From Lomentospora prolificans (taxonomy: Eukaryota > Ascomycota > Sordariomycetes > Microascales > Microascaceae): a stretch of 64,000 nt of DNA. The stretch is taken from positions 682,001 through 746,000 of the forward strand of contig JARFXM010000002.1 in NCBI GenBank assembly GCA_029532625.1. Direction: 5' to 3'. Shown in pieces: positions 35,082-46,410 of this stretch; position 1 is the stretch's first letter; the number at the start of each line of letters is the position of its first letter. The translations under genes and the position numbers were made by a program. The notes beneath the pieces were generated by a model. That model did not search any database. It saw only the letters and a program-made list of their open reading frames with translations, and was not told the DNA's origin.

Positions 35082-36710
35082 GGCATCTGGATGTTTGGGT
35101 CCAGACTCTGAAGAAGTGAATCTTTTCAAGCGATGAAACAAAAGGCGGCACGAAAATCGGGACAAAGTTAACGAGAGACGAGCGAAAGCAAAACCGTTGA
35201 GGACAGGGTATCACTTGAGCGCGTGTAACGAGTAAAAAAGAGACGACTCCACGATTAGAAGAAGAGCGGCCGTATAATAAGCAAGAAGCCAGGCAGCCCA
35301 GGATGACAAGGGAGAAAGCTTCCTGGAAGAATGCGCCCAGGTTGGAAGGCGGGCCAAGAAAAGGAAACCTCAAGATCGAGAAACGAGAAGTTCAATTACG
35401 TGCAGAAACTGCCAGAGAGAGTCGAGAATGGGGTCCAGGCGCCTTGCTCTAACAGCTCGCTAGCTTCGCCCAAGGGCTCCAGGCGCCTCTTTTGAGGTGG
35501 TTGGAAAGAGCTGGCTGGAGAGGATGCAAATATAATATTAGTTCTCTTGAAAACAAAGAAAGAAAAAAACAAGAGCTTGTGTCAAAAGAGGTTTAAACCG
35601 GGCGCCACCATTCCCACTTCGTTCAGCATGGCAAGGGGGGGGGGGGTTTGACATGCTGGCTGCGCGAGAGAAAAAGAGCAAACGCTGGCTGGCTTGCTGG
35701 CTGTCAATCTAACTAGACTCAGGCACGATCAGACAGCTCTTCTCTAGCCCTTTCCCCATGCGCTCGATAACGCAGGCTAGCTCCAATTACGCCCCCTTCC
35801 TCGTCTCCAGGATGTGTCAAAGGGCGGGCTCTTGCGCAGCACCACCAAGAGGGAGAAGGCTTAATCTAACTGGTGGTTGCAGCAGGTGAGAGTACGGCCG
35901 CATGGGGTTGGGTCGAACAAGACAGGAAACGAGGTTGATCAATCCCCACCGATCCTAACGGGGGGTTGCAAGCGGCGACGGCGCCAGGGAATAAACTATG
36001 GGATGCACAATGTGCGTGGCCATCCATGACTGGGCTAGCAACGTCGTCGACATTCGACATTTCGACATTGACAACCGAGAATCTGTCCGTGGCTCGCCGC
36101 TCAAGCAGCATGCCCCAAAGTTCCATGACGGAACCCATCTTCTTTTCAGCAGATGCAGCGATCGAATATTCCCTCGTGTCCCTCTTCCTTGGTCCTCGAT
36201 CAATCTCTTTGCTTTTCTCCAGTAACCCCCCCAGCCCCCCAATTCGTCGTCCACGAATACCCTCCACATTTGTTGACCGCCATGGCTGGCTTGTGCATCG
36301 AGTCCAGGTGGGTATCGAACGGTGGGTGGGTATTAATGATGATGGGATGACGGACCAAGCTGAAGCCTCTGCTGGGCTGTCTGTGACCCTCCCCCCTGTC
36401 CTTCAAGTAGTTTTGCACCCTATCCCTCATCGGGAAAAGATTGGATATCGATCTGGCGCTTGGGACCTGAATCTTCCCCTCCTCAGAAGACGGATGCCCC
36501 ATATTCTTCTGATCGCTTCTCTTTGCAATCTTGGTGTGGTTGCGTTCCTGCAACCTCCCGAGCCCGAAAATGCGACGCTGGAAAGGGGGCTTTTTAATGA
36601 GTGAAATTTCCTCTATTACAGTCTGCGTGCTGCCAGCATCATAATACTCCGTATCTTGACTTGGATACAACTCCGCGCCGATAGATGTCTCCAGGTTCGT
36701 CGTAGGGGTC
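35082..36710. other. Intergenic region upstream of the NLR-like gene
   Basis: About 1.6 kb. Long open frames exist on both strands (plus 35966-36604, minus 36200-36910), but they overlap each other and have no domain, signal peptide or splice structure I can defend. The region holds a direct repeat of TCCAGGCGCCT (35434-35444 and 35478-35488), a G12 run inside an inverted repeat, and CTGGCT-rich sequence at 35.65-35.70 kb. It must contain the promoter of the NLR-like gene. Confidence 0.4.
35624..35658. repeat. Inverted repeat with G12 run in its loop
   Basis: CAGCATG (35624-35630) pairs with CATGCTG (35652-35658), and CAA just inside the left arm pairs with TTG inside the right arm. The loop is essentially a run of 12 G (35635-35646). 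A hairpin or other non-B structure is plausible. It lies about 540 bp upstream of the NLR-like start. Confidence 0.7.
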
Positions 36711-37710
36711 TCAACTCTCGGAGAAAGAACGAAACATTGTTTCCGCCCTCCAGCTGGAGGCGGGGGGAGGGCAGCAAAGGGGATAGTGTCGAAAACGTCC
36801 GCCGCGCCCAGACTCAGACACCCCAGATTTGTGTGATATTGCTTGTGCAATATAGTCCGAACAAGACGAGCACGGTGGCCCTCCCGTCCGCACGTACACA
36901 TGGCACCCAATCGTAGTCATAGCCTTGGCCGCCATCAGCTCCACGCCTCCTTCGCCATCGCCGGATTCTTCCCCTCCTTGGCCATCGTCCTCTCCCTTTC
37001 CACCGCATTGTGTAGGTGCAGCTGGAATCGTACATGGCTCTTCACAGCTCCGGCACGGCACGCCCGTACCGACCGTGACGTAGCACCCGAACCAATCCGT
37101 GAAGCGAATAGGCGCGTCGTTGATCTCAGGCGTCGTGCTCGGGCACTCATGGTAAGAGGTGTATGGGCAGCTGACCATCGGCGCTGGCCAGCAATACCTT
37201 GATCCAACGCTGGTGATCAGCCCCATGGCGCATTCGCCGACACTCTTCCTCCCAACCGAGTTTGCCGCGCGTGCAGTAGTTGTCTCCACACGATCGGCGT
37301 GCATTGCCGCTGTATACGTTGTACGTGCAATCAAAGAAGGCAGCCGTTGGTTCAGGCCTAATGATCCGCGGCCGGCGCTGTGATGCCGTCAGCCGTTGTC
37401 GTGGGCTTTCTCGCAGCTCAGCTCTGGGCAAGGCCACGATACCCAGTTGTGAAATCGGTCTCCACAGCTTACCACAATTGAGCTTAGAAGAAGATTTTTG
37501 TAGAGTAAGTTCGTTTCGGCGCCCCCACCTCGCCAGCGAGGGGGGGGTTTCACTCGGAACGCTCGCTCGAAGGCCGCTGGTTGGAGATCCATAAACGATA
37601 CCGAAGCTAGCGATCGTCGGTAGTACGTTCGTAGTAGCAGAGGGAAACCAGTCCGCTTACCCTACTGCAAGAAGTGCCACTGGAAAGGAGCGCCTCATTG
37701 TAGGAGCCAT
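36711..37710 (-). CDS. Candidate secreted cysteine-rich protein, gene model incomplete
   Basis: The first minus-strand exon, 37710-37661, encodes MAPTMRRSFPVALLAVG. A 54-nt intron (37660-37607, GTAAGC..CTAG) joins it in frame to GFGIVYGSPTSG, giving a good signal peptide with a cleavage site near YGS-PT. The frame then stays open to about 37.21 kb and becomes Cys-rich (FFDCTYNVYSGNARRSCGDN, YCTRGKLGWEEEC). After WIK (about 37.20 kb) the likely coding frame switches: RYCWPAPMVSCPYTSYHECP, then two similar blocks, GCYVTVGTGVPCRSCEEPC and GCHVYVRTGGPPCSSC, before a stop at 36711. The switch could be a short intron (for example 52 nt ending CATGAG) or a one-base frameshift. I do not recognise the family. 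A small secreted effector-like or cell-wall protein is the simplest idea. Confidence 0.42.
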
Positions 37711-39452
37711 TGTATAAGATCCATGGATAGGTTACGGTTGCTATTGTCATTGTCCCCAATTGGCGATTCACGCTTATCGAGCCTTGATTTCCAACAAAGA
37801 CTGCCGTTCGAATCCCGGAATCAATCTCTTATACTTTTCATGTTCAAATAGACACAACGCCGCTTCCTGCTCGTACGGTAGTGTGTGCGTTCCGAAAGTG
37901 TTCGTTGCCCATAGTCAAATGCCGTTATATCCCGAAGGAAGCGGAGCGTCGTCGTACTATTATCGCCGCGTGAGCTCACTCGTGCTCGAACCGGGCCATA
38001 CCGGCAGAGAATAAGTAATTAGGGGATATTGAACACTCGGAATGGCTCTCTTGCCCAAGTGAAAAGTGCCTCCTCTTATGGAACCCCTGCGACGGGTGAG
38101 GAAGATGCACGGCAAGCGGCTCCAGATTGCTGCCGTCCTTCCGTGCGCATTCCGGTCCCGATATCTGGGGTGCGTCGATCATATCACGCCCAAATTATAC
38201 CCCATGTTTCATCAACTCTGATTAAACCGTCACGCACGCATCAAGCCAAAACCTAATCAACAGTTGATTGCTAGATTGCTAGATTGAGAGCTCGCGGTCA
38301 CAACAAGGACTTTTATGACCTGAGTAGCCGAGAACTCTTGACATCTCAACTAACATCACTTTTATTTTCGACATCTTTTCAAGGCCTGTACGCAATCACG
38401 ATAATAAAAAAATCTGCCAGGACTGACAATTTAGCCAAAAAGATCGGGTGAGGCCACATTATATCATGCCAGTGATTGCTGAACATGGTGGTAATTCTTG
38501 CGACTTTGGGAAGAGATGAGAAGCGCGCCTTGGCTTCCCTAGGTCCGGCCAAGAGCATCAAGGGAGGGACTACAGACGAGACGCCACCCCCTAGCGTTTG
38601 GTTGAGAACCTTGATCCACTTCGGATAAAATTGAGGCATGCGACGTTCATCCTTTCTTCGGGTCCTTTGCTATTGGTCTTGTATAGTTACACTTTCCTTG
38701 GTCTTATAGAGTTGCCTGATGAGAGGTTGCGAAAGGGCGGCTGTCGCGAGTATCTCCGATGGCCGGTCAAGTAGTATAGTCGATTATAAGCCTAGCCGAT
38801 GATAGTGAGCCAGCTCTGCCCTCGAGCTCAGAACCCTGCGTTCTTCTATCATCAAGGGGTGCCTTGGTTCCTTCGACTGTAACCCCTCATTCAAACCCCC
38901 TCTTACTTATTCCGAACCCCCCTTCCTCACTCAAAGGGTAGGGCCTGCCCAGGGGCTCTTCGTTGAGCCACATCGAAATTCGGCGGCAACTGCCGAGGTA
39001 GCACCCTGTTTGCGGATTCTGCCAGAGTAGGATATGAACGAGTGGGAAAGTAGGCAGAAGAAATAGTGTGAAATGCACATTAGAGTCATTTGTAGGTATC
39101 TAGCGTCGCTTCATACAAGCACTCTCCCTGCCCTGGAGATAACATTCCTCTAAGTAACAAACCACAACGCCATGCTGATGCCCGCCTGTATCGAGTCGGA
39201 AGGATACAAATAAAAGAAGCGCAATTATTAATCAGCTGTATCATGAAAAGACGCAGGCTAAGACGGGAATCGTCTCGTGGTGGACGGTAGACGCTAGGGT
39301 ATACCGTGGTAGATGGAGAACACCCTCGAGGAACGGGAACACCGATGTCGTTCGAGCTTAGTAGAATTCCCTCCACAACAATCGCTGGTCCAGCCGCGGA
39401 TATCGGTTTCTTCAGAGGTCGCTAGTCGGCAATTTCAACTCCGGCTCCTAGT
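37711..39452. other. Intergenic, 1.7 kb
   Basis: No supportable gene. Short frames near 37.8, 38.0-38.2 and 38.4-39.3 kb are under 100 aa and lack domains. A small direct repeat of GATTGCTA occurs near 38.27 kb. The left end should contain the promoter of the cysteine-rich candidate; the right end should contain the 3' UTR of the 274-aa gene. Confidence 0.4.
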
Positions 39453-40277
39453 CTAGACGGCCTCCCAATCCATAGCATCCACCATGAAGCTCCAATCGAC
39501 AACGTCGACCTTCTTGTCGCCAGTCTCATTGACGACCCGTTGCTTGGCAATCTCGTACGCATGCTGGAATGCGTCGAGGATGGTCTCGAGAACTCTTTCG
39601 ACATCGTACTCCTTCAAGGCCAACTCGCTCTTGCCCCCGGCGGCACTATCATCTAGGTACTTCCACCTATTCCGCATCTCTTTAGCCTTGGCCAGGCAGC
39701 GCCTAACCTCACCTTTACCCAGAACTTGGTGTAGCTCGTTGTCAGGGGCATCCAGGGCTGCCAGCACATTATGATGGTAGGCGTGGGCACCGTCCCTCAG
39801 CATCGGCCCAGAACCGTTACTAGAGATTGGATCCCGCGTCACAACAATGTCGAAGATTCCCAAGAGGTGCACGAGGGCTCGTTCAAGCAACATGTAAAAC
39901 TCGTAGAAGTCGAGCTTGAACATGGTCTCGTACTCTGCGCGCTGCACTGGGTTTAGATGCGGCTCGCTTGCCCGGCTGAACCCGCTCGAGAGGTGCAGCA
40001 ACTTCCAGCTGAGGCGTTTGGCGATCTTCTCAAAGCGTTGCATCTCGTAGCTGTGATGGGTCTCCGCGGATGCGTTAGAAGGGGGTCGTTCAGGAGTCCG
40101 AGGAACAATAGGGTTGACTGCCGGAGTAAATTTGCCTGGGTGGAGTGTCGCACTAGATCCTGTTATTATGGTACTGGCTACAGTTGAGGTTGTCGCGATA
40201 GAACTGGACGAGGCCCATCGGGAGCTGTTTAGACCTTTCGCAGGTCGGAGAGGGTTGGGTTCGCCATTCTGGGCCAT
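39453..40277 (-). CDS. Uncharacterised fungal protein, 274 aa
   Basis: A single minus-strand exon starting MAQNGEPNPL. The first 95 residues are Ser/Thr/Pro-rich and probably disordered (including VPRTPERPPSNAS). The remainder looks like one alpha-helical globular domain: MQRFEKIAKRLSWKLLHLSS, MFKLDFYEFYMLLERALVHL, MRNRWKYLDDS and VERVLETILDAFQHAYEIAK. I do not recognise a named family; the domain looks conserved and intracellular, with no signal peptide or membrane helix. The open frame extends 20 codons upstream but without an ATG, so this start is the natural one. It reads toward a 1.7-kb gap and has no obvious functional neighbour. Confidence 0.75.
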   Translation of the reverse strand: MAQNGEPNPLRPAKGLNSSRWASSSSIATTSTVASTIITGSSATLHPGKFTPAVNPIVPRTPERPPSNASAETHHSYEMQRFEKIAKRLSWKLLHLSSGFSRASEPHLNPVQRAEYETMFKLDFYEFYMLLERALVHLLGIFDIVVTRDPISSNGSGPMLRDGAHAYHHNVLAALDAPDNELHQVLGKGEVRRCLAKAKEMRNRWKYLDDSAAGGKSELALKEYDVERVLETILDAFQHAYEIAKQRVVNETGDKKVDVVDWSFMVDAMDWEAV

Positions 40278-41229
40278 CGCGCGGGAGCTTACAAAAGGGG
40301 GAGACAACAAAGGGAAGATATTGTGTGGACTTGACAATGCCCTTAAGTACAGTTAGGATATTCGTGCTCTAGTGTGTATTAGTGAGATATGGGTAGGGAT
40401 GGTTTATGAAGGATGATGACAAGATATATGGATGTGAAGGGGGATCGCATAGGTGATGGGGAAGGACAGTCTTTAAGAAGATAGTGGAAGTAACATGCTT
40501 GGTATATCTGAGGCAATGGAAAAAAGGAAGGGGTGATTTGGAGATTAATTGATGGAGGATTTCATCAAGACAACATTATTGAAGTTGAATTGGAAGTGCT
40601 GATACTTCTTCTTTCTCTGAGCCAAAGTGAACGAAATGCTGCTAGGTAAGCAAATTAGGTAATCTCCACAAGGTGTTGGTTTCACTGTCTCCCAACCCTG
40701 TGCCTTCCACTTTTGCGTCTTAACTGAAGCATAAATAATCCATGAAACTCGTTGGCTCTTGCCATTAAGGAAACGAGCAAATAGAAGGGTTCTTCTAGAG
40801 TTTCAAAGTGACAGATCAGGGTAGTGTAAGAGTGGGAGCACTTAGGTCTCGGAACGTTGGCAAATGTGACATTGCGAGAAACCATCTCGTCGCAAACTGT
40901 GTTTGTCGAGATAAATGATTGTTGAAGGAGGTAAAAGTACAGATTGATATAATAAGAATAGGCATTTCTGATTTCCCAAACAATAACTCGAATCCGTTAC
41001 CTATAATGCATATCCCATGAGCCAGTGAAATTTCCTTGCTGTGCACAACGCCATGGTATATATCCCGAGTGAATAAAAAAAGAAAAACTGCGGCTAGCCT
41101 CAGGTCCAGCCGCTCATCAAGACCGCCTGTTAATGCAAGTATAGAGAATAAAAGGATTTTCGTCACCGAGCCTTGAGCGCTGTTTGGCCATAAAGAGAAA
41201 CCTGGAGGGAAGAGGATCAGAAGAGTTGT
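40278..41229. other. Intergenic, 274-aa gene promoter and phosphatase 3' side
   Basis: About 950 bp. No domain-bearing frame. The left half should be the promoter and leader of the 274-aa gene; the right half borders the phosphatase stop. It is comparatively AT-rich. Confidence 0.45.
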
Positions 41230-43058
41230 TCACAGAGGTGGTCCCTCCTTCTCGGCCGCTTCCTCCTCCATAGTTGGGCCAATGGGCCGGCCGCCATCGA
41301 CAATGACTTGTTCATCAACGCGTTTTGCCAATTCCTCTGGCTCACCAAACTCGATCCTTTTCCAGGTTGTGATACGTGAAAGGTTGGCGTCTACCTCAAA
41401 GACGCGTAGTCTCCGGTTGTACCCACCATAACCAGCGTATCCTCCGAAGCCTGAGCCACCGGCGTAGCACATCCATAGAGCAGGTTTCTTAGCATCGCCC
41501 TCTCCTTCCGTTGAAAGCATGCAATAATCGTTCACATGGTCACTATAGATAAGTTAGATATAATCCAGCTTGCACGCTGGTGGAAAAAAGCCGTTTACTC
41601 ACTGTCCACAGCTGACCATGACTATCCCCTGTTCCACGAGGGCATCCCGGAAGCCCGAGTTGTACTGGGGAGCTGTAACATACTCCCTCCATGCGCCCTT
41701 CCAGAATTTCTGCACTCCGACGTATTCGGGAAGCGGGATGTGGATAAACGCGAGGTCCATGTGGATGTGAGTATATTCCCTATGCGCCGGCTTGAGGCTC
41801 GCTGCCGTTCTCTTGAACCATTCCACCTGGTTAGGTTTGAGCCAGTCGTATCCGGGATACTTCTTCTCGTTGGAGGAGTAGGCATGAGTATCTAGCATGT
41901 AAAGAGTCAAGGCGGAGTGGTCAGAATGGCCACGCGCCAAGACCTCAATATAGTAATTACCCACGCCATCCAAGTCTTCGGGTCCCGCAGTAGACATGGA
42001 GTATGGTAGAGCCTCGATGATGGACATCTGGGCACTTCGCGACAGGGTTTGCTCGTCGTCATGGTTTCCGAAGATTGTGACATAAGGGATTTTGCGCTTG
42101 ATCGCAATGTGGGCATACTTGAAGATTGCCGTCTGCGCATCGGGTGAAGTGTCACCATTCACCTGGTCGCCACTAAAGACAATGAGATCGGGCTTCTCTT
42201 CGTCAATGACTTTGGTGACAAAGTCCAGAGTACGAGGGTCGGCCTCGCATTTTCTCCCCTGGTAAGTGTCTGGGATGGCGTCGCGACAGGCGCCCACCCC
42301 GGTACTGAGATGGAGATCTGAGATCTGAACGATTTTAAATTTCCCGTTGTCATTGATTCGAGGCACTGGCTTGGGTATCTGCTTTGGCGCTCCTCGGCGC
42401 ACCGAGATATACGCCCCAGGGATGCCGGAGCTCGACTCGAGAAGTAGATTGGTACCGACGATGCTCCATCCCTCACGTACCTCTACAGCATCATCCCCAA
42501 ACAGCACGTCGATAGCTGTTACAGCCTTGTCCGAGTCGCTAGCAAACTTGCTCGAAGACCTCTTGACCCAGAGACCACCAGGGCGCGACTCCCACTTCTC
42601 GTCTGTATCGGCTTCAGCACCGACAGCGGTGCTCGGGTCCAAGCGGCCGACGGAGATATCCATAACGACCTTGTCATCTTCGGTAAGGTCCTCCTCCTTC
42701 TTTCGCCTCACGTGGAGGTATGCCGTCGATACCCAGGCCTTACCAAGGTACAAGTCTTTGCCGATGCGTTGCCATACGTTGGCGTCGAGATCGCACGATG
42801 AGAAGGGATTGACAGAGGAACATTGAGATATTGTTATATCAGTAACTACGAGGCCGTGGTGGTGCTGCGGCATGTACGCATGCAATGAAGGGGGGAGAAC
42901 GCGGTAATTCCTATCGAGGAAGAGGAGGGCGATGGAGAAAAGGATTGTTGCGATGACCAGCTGGACTGCCGTCCGTACCTTATCGAGACAGAGTTTTTAG
43001 TCAAGATTCTGCATGAACTGCAGACGGATGATATGGAACTTACGATACGTCGAGCCAT
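41230..43058 (-). CDS. dcr2: Dcr2-like metallophosphoesterase, 567 aa
   Basis: Minus-strand exons 43058-43044, 42978-41603 and 41542-41230 join in frame to 567 codons. The first exon encodes only MARRI. One N-terminal transmembrane helix (QLVIATILFSIALLFL) precedes the rest, so it is a type II membrane protein. A Dcr2-type N-terminal domain is followed by a calcineurin-like metallophosphoesterase with its metal and catalytic motifs: FKIVQISDLHL (DxH), LIVFSGDQVNG (GDxxN), IFGNHDD (GNHD), FIHIPL, and the GHDHVND motif, which is split by the second intron. All five motifs are kept. The family contains yeast Dcr2, a phosphatase linked to cell-cycle start and to turning down Ire1 in the unfolded protein response. 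A Gly/Tyr-rich stretch lies in the last exon. Confidence 0.9.
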
Positions 43059-44011
43059 GGTAAACCCGAGTTAATACTTGAAGGGTGCCGTCCAAAAGGG
43101 TAGCTAGTTAAGGTCCGAATGTAAACTGGAGAACGTACGACTCCTTGGTATTCGTGGAGCTGTGCGATACCAGGGCTACTCCATGGCGCTTCCACAATGC
43201 CGAGTCCAGTTGGGAGAAAAGAACCGAAGATTTCGAGATATCGGCTAGTCTGGAAAAGAAGCAAGATTATGATAGAAAAGGAGGCTTCCGCGACGGGTCG
43301 TCGAAGAAATCCAACGGGTTGCTTCACCTGAAAAGGAGCATGCGCCAAGACAATTAGCATCAAGAATGGGCTTCCTTGAGTGGCGCATCAGCCTGCCAGT
43401 CCCGGCTGGGAGAATCAATGAAACCCATGCCATGCATCCACAACCATGATGACACATCAGAATTGCACTCACCATGGCAGACGCCAGGCATGGAAATGAA
43501 TGGCCGGATAGCGTTGGGCTCATGGGGTGGCTGGCAGCTGGCGACGGTAGGCCTCATTAGTCATGTCTGGGGAAGTCCTCCGAATTTGGAAAGAAAATAT
43601 TAACGGTCCGTGCACAGCTCCCGACCGCACTACTTCGTACTGGTGAGTGCGAAGCTTTCATGTTTGCGTGCTGGCTGGGCATGGGAGCTCAGATGCATAC
43701 AGCCAGCCAGCAGTCGCCCTGCCAGCCCGGTCGCTAGTCGCGCCTGGTTTTTCCTGGGAAGGTACCAGCAGCCTTCCCCATCGTCGCGTCGCCCCAAGTT
43801 TCTCGAAAAGACCCGGTCCCCACGCATCGCATTCCACGCCGACCCTATTCATCAACTTCAAATACAACGCCCTCCAGCTGATATCTTTGCCTATTGACGT
43901 AATTACTCTCAGTCCGCTTCTCATCTCCCGATTGCTAGTCTCGGCCTCGCATTCAGAGCAATCCGTCCCCAATATCGAAGTTCCAACAAAGAACCGCCCG
44001 CTCTCAACCCA
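43059..44011. other. Divergent promoter region, Dcr2-like gene and Tho1-like gene
   Basis: About 950 bp between two divergently read genes. Open frames on both strands lack domains. Both promoters must lie here. CCAGCC/GGCTGG motifs cluster near 43.66-43.74 kb. Confidence 0.45.
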
Positions 44012-45238
44012 ATGGAGTATACATCTCTGAAAGTTCCTGAGCTCCGGAAGCTCTTAGGAGAGAGAAGCTTGCCCGTTACTGGAAACAAGGCGGATCTTGT
44101 GGCTCGGCTCCAAGAGGATGACAAGAAGAAGGTGGCTTCCGAGGCCCAGCCAGGTAAGAATCTTCACCTGCCCACGCCTTTACTCGTTGGACCAAGCATC
44201 CTCTTTCTGAAAAGTACCAACAATGCATGCGCCGCATTCATCAGTTGCAGTACAGTCTACAAGAGGCTTTCCCTAGCTCCTGCCTCACAGTTCCAGCATC
44301 AATACTTGGAAAGAGCGATGATGGGGGTTGGGCAGCTGCGATGGCTCTATATGGCTTTCGTCTTGCTGGCTATTGATTTAGCTGGCCACAACATCATTTG
44401 ATCCAGTTCTCAACCTCACTTGTCTTTGTCACACCTAACCTACCCCCTCTTTATCTATTTTATCACTCTTTTCTCTTTGGTTTCTTCTTCCCAATTTCCT
44501 CTTATTGCTCGTTACATCATCTTGTTTCCAGTACTCTGTGACCGCTCTTCCTACACCACACTTATCCAATCACTCAGTATGGATGATAATACTAATTCGG
44601 ATCGTACAGCTGAGGACGAGATTGATTACTCGGATGATGATGTAGCCATCACCACCAAGCATCCCGAACCTGCCATTGAAGCCGAGAAGCCACAGACCGC
44701 GCAGGCCGATGCTCCCGTCGAGAGTGTCAAGGAGGCTGAAGCTAGCAATGCAGATGCCGCTGTTCCAGCTGAAAGTGCTAACGGAGAAGTGAACGCCGAG
44801 ACCATTCCGGCCGACGATGCTGCCGCCGAAAAGTTTGCTCTCAACCTCCCTCCCACCTCGGCCGAGGATGAGGCCAAAAAGCGTGCCGAGCGCGCCAAGC
44901 GATTTGGTTTGGTAGAGGACGACGAGGAGCGCAAAAAGGCGGATCGCGCCAAGAAGTTCGGAATTGACACTTCGTCCCTTGCCAAGTCCCTTGACTCTGC
45001 TCTTCCAGACCGTCCTTTGAAGCGCGGTCGTGCCCGGGAAGATGACGGCGGCGACGGTAACAAGAGGCAAAGCAACAACCGCCGAGACAACAGGCGTCAA
45101 GGCCGCGGCCGTGGCGGACGATTCAACAACCGCGGAGGTGGTGGAGGCGGCGGACGTTCTCAGGGCTCGTCTATCCTCTCAGACCCCACGGAGAAGGCGA
45201 AGGCGGAGGCTCGTGCGAAGCGGTTTGGATCGGGCTAG
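44012..45238 (+). CDS. tho1: SAP-domain RNA-binding protein, Tho1/SARNP-like, 256 aa
   Basis: Exons 44012-44153 and 44610-45238 join to 256 codons. The N-terminus is a SAP domain (residues about 3-37: LKVPELRKLLGERSLPVTGN, then KADLVARL). An acidic, Ala/Glu-rich middle follows, then two copies of a basic motif typical of Tho1/SARNP (KKRAERAKRFGL and KKADRAKKFGI). An RGG/RNG-rich segment (RRQGRGRGGRFNNRGGGGGG) and a third motif copy (AEARAKRFG) end the protein. Tho1-like proteins bind DNA/RNA and work with Sub2/UAP56 in mRNP assembly and export in the nucleus. The 456-nt intron is long for this genome. Its last part is open in the exon 2 frame and carries an ATG at 44579 that would give a shorter product without the SAP domain. 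Confidence 0.88.
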
Positions 45239-46410
45239 AGTCCCGCTGATGCCGTGATGTTGGAGCAGAGACGATTGCGTTTCGGGCCTGTCGAAGCCTA
45301 TCCTTCGGCCTAAACGACACATCCTATCTCTTTCGCCTGTCTTCCGATTTTCAACAACCGTTACTCGTTTTCAATTTCCTTCACGTCGTGACGAGAGTTT
45401 GACATTGCGTTTTCTACGATATGAGACAGGAGGGCTAGCGAGTCAGCTCAAAAGCAGAGTTGCAAACTAGAAAACATTTCCGAACATCAAGGGATGGGGT
45501 TCGTCTAGGCCCCGGATCTGTATACTACGGTTTTAATTGTTTAGGGACGGAAAGGGAGGCGGCGTTACGGTCTACAAGAAAGCGATAGCAGAGGAAAAGT
45601 ATGCCTGTTCTTCCAAGCTGCGGTGAAAGGCTCCCGATAGGGCGAAAAGAACGAACGATAGCAGCTGGTCATCTCTGCCTGGGGCTCTGGAGATTGTTTC
45701 ATTTCCGAAGTTATTGGTAGACCCTGGGTAGTTACAAGTAAGGCGAGGCGTTTAACCATCGCTTACTTTTCCTCCATTCTTCGTCCTTTTTGCCAACCTT
45801 GCTTCTCTGTGCTTGACAACGTCGTCTACCTATAGGCCAGACAATGGTGGAGTCCAACCGCCGAAATTCCTCAGGCGGCTCGTTTGTTCACCTCATCCGC
45901 ATACAACGGCCGTTGGACTCCCTCAACCAACTACGTGACCAGAGCATAGTTCCCAGATATTAAGATATTGAAGGCGCAGAGATGAAACGACAGGGATGCA
46001 TAGGTTCTCTCAATACTATACCGAGGTCTTGCCAGCGGGTCACTGCCATCCCCTGCTGAGCGTGATGTAATTTCTTCTCGAGCCTCTACTGGCCGATGAA
46101 GGGGCGAGGCTGAAGCGGGAGCTCCCTGGTCGTCACATCTTGAACCTACCGAACTAAGTAATGAGCTTACCACATGAAACCGTTTAACTTTGGAGTCGAC
46201 CCGTCGTATTCAGGCATCTGGGGTTTGAGCTGGTTGCGGGTGTTACACGGGAGACGTGATGGAAAACGTGATGGACGGTATCAATATGTCATGAAGAGCT
46301 GGGGAGAACGAGTCCACCTGGGTCTGGTATGGCGTGTTCCAGTTGGACTTTTGATTACGGGGCTGGATTTATGGCGGAGTAGGTGAAAAAAAACTGTCAG
46401 ACCGAGTAAC
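45239..46410. other. Convergent intergenic region, Tho1-like gene and chitinase pseudogene
   Basis: About 1.2 kb with no supportable gene. If the chitinase gene was once complete, its missing 3' part should have been here on the minus strand, but no GH18-like sequence is visible. Confidence 0.4.

Noticed and set aside
36200..36910. 236-aa minus-strand open frame upstream of the NLR-like gene
   Set aside because: It starts inside the cysteine-rich candidate, overlaps a plus-strand frame (35966-36604), has no domain or signal peptide and reads like chance open sequence.
37795..37820. tRNA-like GTTCGAATCCCGG motif
   Set aside because: The T-loop sequence looks right, but the T-stem does not pair and no acceptor, D or anticodon arms can be drawn around it.
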